DNA from: an uncultured Bacilli bacterium
Lineage (GTDB): Bacteria; Bacillota_I; Bacilli_A; RF39; UBA660
Direction of reading: 5' to 3'
DNA length: 64,000 nucleotides
Assembly (NCBI GenBank): GCA_934148995.1
Contig: CAKPDM010000003.1
Coordinates: forward strand, 74,929-138,928
The notes under the pieces: model-generated
What the model was told of the DNA's origin: nothing
The model's input: the letters and a program-made list of their open reading frames with translations, nothing else
Databases searched by the model: none
Made by a program: the position numbers and the translations under genes
Part shown: one piece after another, positions 59,916-64,000 of the stretch
Position numbering within the stretch: the stretch's first letter is position 1
How the letters are laid out: each line of letters starts with the position of its first letter

Positions 59916-60738
59916 ATGAAAAGAACAAAATATGAAATACTAGGGGTAGAATACTCATCTTCTTTAGAAGAGATAAAACATGCATTTAGAGAAAAAGTAA
60001 AAACTCTTCATCCAGATGAAAGTGGTGGTAATAGTGATGCTCGTAATGAAGAATTACTAGCAGTTTTAGAAGCTTATGAAATATTAAAGGATGAAGAAAA
60101 AAAGAAATACTTATAATAAAACACTGACAGCTGAAGAGTTAGAAAGAATCAATTTAGGTAAAAATAAAAGACAAGAAAATAAAGTGACTTACACTAAGAG
60201 TTTTTTATTACGAAATAATCACATAAAAAGTTTAATCGTCAGAACATTTTATGATGATGCCGTTGCAATTAAATATGTTTTAGGAAAAGGCAACAAACTT
60301 TGTTACTATATCAAGAACTATCAAAACTCAAAAGAAACATATGTTGAAAATGATTGTTACAATAGATATTTTAAGGAGGGACTATTTACTAAAAAACATC
60401 CAGTAGCAGACTTTTTTATAGGTGGCCATCCAATGTACACACCATTAATTAGATAAGGAATAGAAACTAGAATACTTTTCTTTAAAAATGATGTATATCT
60501 AGCAAGAAGTGATAGTATTTATCGAAAGATTGGTCAAAAAGATGAATTTGAAATAGAAAATGGTTTTATCTATCATAAAGAAAGTGGAGCAAGTCTTTTC
60601 TATGATAGTTTTGAAGGAACACTATTAGACATTACTGGTTTACTAGATTGGCCATTTGAAAAAAAACAAATTGCAGAGAATAAAACAAAAGTAAAGAAAA
60701 AATTAACAAATAAAATCTTGACTGGTATGAACAAATAA
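59916..60738 (+). pseudogene. J-domain protein gene broken by a frameshift and a stop
   Basis: ATG 59916 opens a J domain (KYEILGVEYSSSLEEIKHAF, HPDESGG with the HPD motif, EAYEILKDEE) that stops at 60116. The continuation YNKTLTAEELERINLG is in another frame and runs from 60091 to a TAA at 60454-60456. Beyond it the same frame continues to 60738 (ILFFKNDVYLARSDSIYRKI... GMNK) without another start. Removing one A from the seven-A run near 60100 rejoins J domain and middle part, and the TAA then remains as a nonsense codon. So it is probably a decayed J-domain protein of about 270 residues. The first piece could still act as a free J domain stimulating DnaK. Confidence 0.72.
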
Positions 60739-60791
60739 TTCATACAACTTTTTTTAAATTATTATGCTATACTTATGATGAGGTAGTAAAA

Positions 60792-62357
60792 ATGAATAGA
60801 AGAAGTATTAAAAAACGTGCATTTAAAGATTTAAAACGACAATACTTTAAAGCAGTATTAGTCTGTTTCCTTTTTACCATTATCTTTGGAAATGGATATA
60901 CCTTTGTAACTAAAATATTTCCTAATGAAACTCCAAGAGAAGTAGTAGCAACGGTCGAAGAAAACAAAGATACTATAAAAAACAAATCAAAAGAAGAAAT
61001 AAAACTAGATATAAAAAATAATATAGAAGAAAGAGAAAAAGTCAAGAAAGAAAAATATACAAGAGGAGTCTTAGCAGTCTTTGCCAATCAAGTATCATCA
61101 TCTAGTTCACTAATGATAGGTATCTTAAAAGCATTTAATCAGTTACTATTTAAAGGCAATGTTTCCTTATTCTTTATTTTATTGTTAGGTTTTAATTTAA
61201 ATGTTTTAGCCCTTATCTTTATAAAAAATATTATCGCCGTCGGTAGATGCCGTTTCTTTCTTGAAAGTACAAAATATCGAAAAGTTCGCCTTGATAAAGT
61301 TTTATTTATCTATAGAGTAAAGAAAACACTAACAACAGCGAAAAGTATGCTTTTAACCTCAATTTATCAATTTCTTTGGAACTTAACCGTTATTGGCGGA
61401 ATAATAAAGCGCTATTCCTATCTATTAGTACCATATATAATCGCTGAAAATCCTACAATCAGTGGCAAAGAAGCTATTGACCTATCAAGAAAAATGATGA
61501 ACGGTCGTAAACTAGAAGCCTTCAAACTAGAGTTATCACTATTTCCTTGGTACTTATTAGGAGTAGCAACTTTTCAGTTCAGTGATTTACTATTTCTAAA
61601 TCCTTATCATCAAGCAATACTAGCTGAATTTTATATGAATGTAAGAAGTGAATGTTTGGAAGAAGATAGTAGCTTAGCAATTTATCTAAACGATAGATAT
61701 CTAGATGGAAATATTAAAAACAGCTATTATCCAATGGATAAATTCACCATTCCTGAAAAAGAACATCGAACATGGTTGAATTTTGATTATAAGAAAAACT
61801 ACTCAGTCGTAAACCTTGTTCTTTTCTTCTTCACCTTTGCTATGATAGGGTGGCTTTGGGAAGTAGCTCTTCACTTATTTGAAACAGGCCATTTTGTAAA
61901 CCGTGGTACCTTAATGGGACCATGGTTACCAATCTATGGTTATGGAGGAATTCTAATCTTAGTTTTATTAAAACCATTCCGAGATAAACCATATATCTTA
62001 TTTATATTGACTTGTCTTTTATGTGGAATAGTAGAATATGGCACCGCTTGGTATTTAGAAATAAAATATCACCTACGATGGTGGGATTATACCGGTTATT
62101 TTCTAAATCTAAACGGTAGAGTTTGCTTAGAAGGACTCTTAGTATTTGGTCTAGGTGGATGTGGCTTTACCTACTTAGTAGCACCATTCTTAGATAATTT
62201 GTATAATAAAATCAAGCCAAGTATAAAATATTTAATAGCAATAGTGCTATTGTCACTATTTGTTATTGATAACATTTATTGTCATAATAAACCAAACATC
62301 GGCGAAGGCATTACAACCTATAAAAGTGATTGTAATTTAGAGGCAAAAATACTATAA
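60792..62357 (+). CDS. DUF975-CmpB fusion membrane protein
   Basis: A 521-residue protein. The N-terminal part (about 1-300) starts MNRRSIKKRAFKDLKRQYFK and has several membrane segments with a DUF975-like layout (ENPTISGKEAIDLSRKMMNG). From about 330 on, AMIGWLWEVALHLFETG, RGTLMGPWLPIYGYGGILI, EYGTAWYLEIKYHLRWWDYT and NGRVCLEGLLVFGLGGCG form the CmpB/PF06541 pattern shared with the smaller protein at 24.8-25.5 kb. The combination is common in gut Firmicutes but its role is unknown. The ATG follows TGAGGTAG. Confidence 0.82.
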   Translation: MNRRSIKKRAFKDLKRQYFKAVLVCFLFTIIFGNGYTFVTKIFPNETPREVVATVEENKDTIKNKSKEEIKLDIKNNIEEREKVKKEKYTRGVLAVFANQVSSSSSLMIGILKAFNQLLFKGNVSLFFILLLGFNLNVLALIFIKNIIAVGRCRFFLESTKYRKVRLDKVLFIYRVKKTLTTAKSMLLTSIYQFLWNLTVIGGIIKRYSYLLVPYIIAENPTISGKEAIDLSRKMMNGRKLEAFKLELSLFPWYLLGVATFQFSDLLFLNPYHQAILAEFYMNVRSECLEEDSSLAIYLNDRYLDGNIKNSYYPMDKFTIPEKEHRTWLNFDYKKNYSVVNLVLFFFTFAMIGWLWEVALHLFETGHFVNRGTLMGPWLPIYGYGGILILVLLKPFRDKPYILFILTCLLCGIVEYGTAWYLEIKYHLRWWDYTGYFLNLNGRVCLEGLLVFGLGGCGFTYLVAPFLDNLYNKIKPSIKYLIAIVLLSLFVIDNIYCHNKPNIGEGITTYKSDCNLEAKIL

Positions 62358-62383
62358 TATTAAGTAATGAAAGGAAGAAGAAA

Positions 62384-63673
62384 ATGTTAGACATAAAATT
62401 TGTAAGAGAAAATAAAGACATTGTAAAAGAAAATATAAAGAAAAAATTTCAAGATGAAAAACTTCCTCTTGTAGATGAAGTAGTAGAATTAGACCAAGAA
62501 ATCAGAAATTTAAAACAAGAAGGCGATACTCTTCGTCAAGAAAGAAACCAAATAAGCAGTGAAATTGGTTTATTAATGCGTGATAAAAAAATCGAAGAAG
62601 CAAATGCTAAAAAAGCTTCAGTTGTGACAATTAATGAAAAACTAGTTGATATCGAAGCTAAAGAGGCAGAACTAGCAAAACAGTTAAAAGAAAAAATGAT
62701 GGTAATTCCTAATATAATGGATCCATCTGTTCCTATCGGCAAAGATGATAGTGAAAATGTAGAAGTAGAAAGATTTGGTGAAGCAACAGTTCCAGCTTAT
62801 GAAATTCCATATCACGCTGATATTATCATGAATGTTAATGGAATGGATAAAGAAGCAGCAGGACGTACTTCTGGTCAAGGCTTTTATTATTTAACGGGTG
62901 ATATAGCAAGACTTCACGAAGCAATGATTGCTTATGCCAGAGACTATATGATTAATAAAGGTTTTACTTACTGTATTCCACCATTTATGATTAGAAGTGA
63001 TGTAGTAACTGGTGTTATGTCTTTTCCAGAAATGGAAGCAATGATGTATAAAATTCAAGACGAGGACCTTTACTTAATCGGTACTAGTGAACATTCAATG
63101 ATTGGTCGCTATAAAGACCAAATTATTAAAGAAGATGACTTACCAATAACTTTAACTAGTTATTCCCCTTGCTTTAGAAAAGAAGGTGGTTCTCACGGCT
63201 TAGAGGAACGTGGACTATATCGTGTTCATCAATTTGAAAAAGAAGAAATGATTGTTATTTGTAAAGCTGAAGAAGCAATGGACTGGTATAATAAAATGTG
63301 GAAATATACTGTTGATGTATTTAGAAATATGAATGTACCAGTAAGACAACTAGAATGTTGTAGTGGCGACTTAGCGGATTTAAAAGTAAAATCTTGTGAT
63401 GTAGAAGCTTGGAGTCCAAGACAAAAGAAGTATTTTGAAGTAGGAAGCTGCTCAACTTTAGGTGATGCTCAAGCAAGACGTCTTGGTATTCGTGCTAAGG
63501 GAGAAAATGGCACATACTTTGTTAATACTTTAAATAATACGGTAGTAGCTTCTCCTCGTGGAATGATTGCTGTTATTGAAAATAATTATCAAGAAGATGG
63601 TAGCATAATTGTTCCTGAAGTATTAAGACCATATATGGGTGGCCTTGAAGTAATTACTCCAAAAAGTAAATAA
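62384..63673 (+). CDS. serS: Serine--tRNA ligase
   Basis: A 429-residue protein. The N-terminal coiled-coil arm (about 30-105) contacts the long variable arm of tRNA-Ser. Class II motifs follow: FPEMEAMMYKIQDEDLYLIG, motif 2 FRKEGGSHGLEERGLYRVHQ with the serine-specific FEK after it, and motif 3 NNTVVASPRGMIAVIENN. The length is standard. No T-box leader precedes it: only 26 bases separate it from the upstream membrane protein gene, so it may be co-transcribed. ATG after GGAAG. Confidence 0.98.
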   Translation: MLDIKFVRENKDIVKENIKKKFQDEKLPLVDEVVELDQEIRNLKQEGDTLRQERNQISSEIGLLMRDKKIEEANAKKASVVTINEKLVDIEAKEAELAKQLKEKMMVIPNIMDPSVPIGKDDSENVEVERFGEATVPAYEIPYHADIIMNVNGMDKEAAGRTSGQGFYYLTGDIARLHEAMIAYARDYMINKGFTYCIPPFMIRSDVVTGVMSFPEMEAMMYKIQDEDLYLIGTSEHSMIGRYKDQIIKEDDLPITLTSYSPCFRKEGGSHGLEERGLYRVHQFEKEEMIVICKAEEAMDWYNKMWKYTVDVFRNMNVPVRQLECCSGDLADLKVKSCDVEAWSPRQKKYFEVGSCSTLGDAQARRLGIRAKGENGTYFVNTLNNTVVASPRGMIAVIENNYQEDGSIIVPEVLRPYMGGLEVITPKSK

Positions 63674-63685
63674 TTTTCGATAAAT

Positions 63686-63713
63686 ACCTGTTTCTTAACG
63701 AAATAGGTTTTTC
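63686..63713 (+). terminator. Terminator after serS
   Basis: ACCTGTTTC (63686-63694) / GAAATAGGT (63700-63708) with one GT pair, then TTTTC. Confidence 0.85.
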
Positions 63714-63751
63714 TTTGTCAAAATATACCAGTGAAAAAATTCAAAATTGCA

Positions 63752-63779
63752 TTGACGAACATTTTTTCTATGCTATAAT
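63752..63779 (+). promoter_or_regulatory. Promoter of the TnpB-like gene
   Basis: TTGACG (63752-63757), 16 bases, TATAAT (63774-63779) with an upstream TGC, followed by GAGGTG. Confidence 0.7.
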
Positions 63780-63812
63780 AGGGAGCATCACTTAAGAAAA
63801 GAGGTGTTCAAT

Positions 63813-64000
63813 GTGCGAGTATTAAGAGGTTACGTTTTTAGATTGTATCCAAATAAAGAACAAGAAATATTAATAAATAAGACGTTTGGATGTACCAGAT
63901 TTGTCTATAATTATTATCTTGAAAAGGCACTTCAAAAGAAAATAAGTTATGGCTATATCAAAGACCTTCAAAGACTTTCACTAGAATACCCTTGGCTTAA
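63813..64000 (+). CDS. tnpB: N-terminal part of an IS200/IS605-type TnpB-like protein (incomplete)
   Basis: From GTG 63813 (GAGGTG nine bases upstream) the frame reads VLRGYVFRLYPNKEQEILIN followed by KTFGCTRFVYNYYLEKA and runs off the right edge after 62 codons. The YKFRLYPN...Q...I...FG..R.VYN pattern is the conserved N-terminal start (OrfB_HTH region) of TnpB/OrfB. Such proteins are RNA-guided nucleases related to Cas12 that act with an RNA encoded at the 3' end of the gene, outside this window. No tnpA is visible upstream. Confidence 0.85.
   Translation, partial: MRVLRGYVFRLYPNKEQEILINKTFGCTRFVYNYYLEKALQKKISYGYIKDLQRLSLEYPWL

Noticed and set aside
62358..62383. T-box riboswitch upstream of serS
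   Set aside because: Only 26 bases separate serS from the preceding gene; there is no room for a T-box and no AGGGTGGNACCGCG-like element.
1..64000. Recoding of TGA as tryptophan (Mollicutes code)
   Set aside because: Several intact genes end at TGA at the family-typical length (rnc, surface protein copy 1), and tryptophan is encoded by TGG.

Overview
The window is AT-rich, tightly packed DNA from a low-GC Gram-positive bacterium, probably an uncultured gut member of the Bacilli. The evidence is the Bacillus-like blocks rpsO-pnp, rimP-nusA-ylxR-infB-rbfA-truB and ylbJ next to ylbL, the sporulation pair spoIIGA-sigE, strong AGGAGG-type ribosome sites and intrinsic terminators after most units. 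TGA is used as a stop (for example at the end of rnc), so the standard bacterial code applies. No rRNA, tRNA, CRISPR array or reverse transcriptase gene was seen.

Layout. 0-5 kb: tail of an unknown gene, an unusually large sigma factor, a PerR/Fur regulator with a perfect palindromic operator, rubrerythrin, then an Rpn-type nuclease/transposase gene with a decayed partial copy. 5-13 kb: cell-surface genes: an LCP-PASTA protein, a dockerin-bearing peptidoglycan hydrolase, a membrane-anchored cohesin protein and a phosphodiester glycosidase. 13-20 kb: hypothetical and membrane proteins, a frameshifted acetyltransferase, a SEC-C protein, rpsO-pnp. 20-29 kb: first hypervariable surface protein, an RNA methyltransferase, an ORF6N protein behind a structured leader, tag, DUF362, a lipase-like protein and an HD protein. 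29 kb: a candidate type I toxin-antitoxin locus. 29-39 kb: rnc, an RNase J paralogue, a small SipW-type surface protein, type IV pilus/competence genes, ylbJ, ylbL, a Fic protein and a CPBP protease. 39-46.5 kb: the nusA-infB operon, split by a second Rpn cluster, ending in a rare VanY-TruB fusion. 46.7-50.5 kb: two tandem surface proteins almost identical except for a GC-rich C-terminal patch that looks like the variable region of a diversity-generating retroelement (DGR). 50.5-64 kb: spoIIGA-sigE, a VUT transporter, pilC/pilD homologues, mtaB, recD2, a broken J-domain gene, a DUF975/CmpB membrane protein, serS and the start of a TnpB-like gene.

How it fits together. Three themes stand out. 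The first is surface display and diversification: SipW-type secreted proteins with hypervariable C-termini, and a cohesin-dockerin pair that could tether a wall hydrolase. The second is a dispersed pilus/competence apparatus (ATPase, two pseudopilins, membrane platform, prepilin peptidase). The third is small mobile or selfish elements (Rpn loci, a TnpB-like gene, a candidate type I toxin-antitoxin locus) inserted among housekeeping operons. All functions are inferred from sequence patterns alone; no database search was possible.
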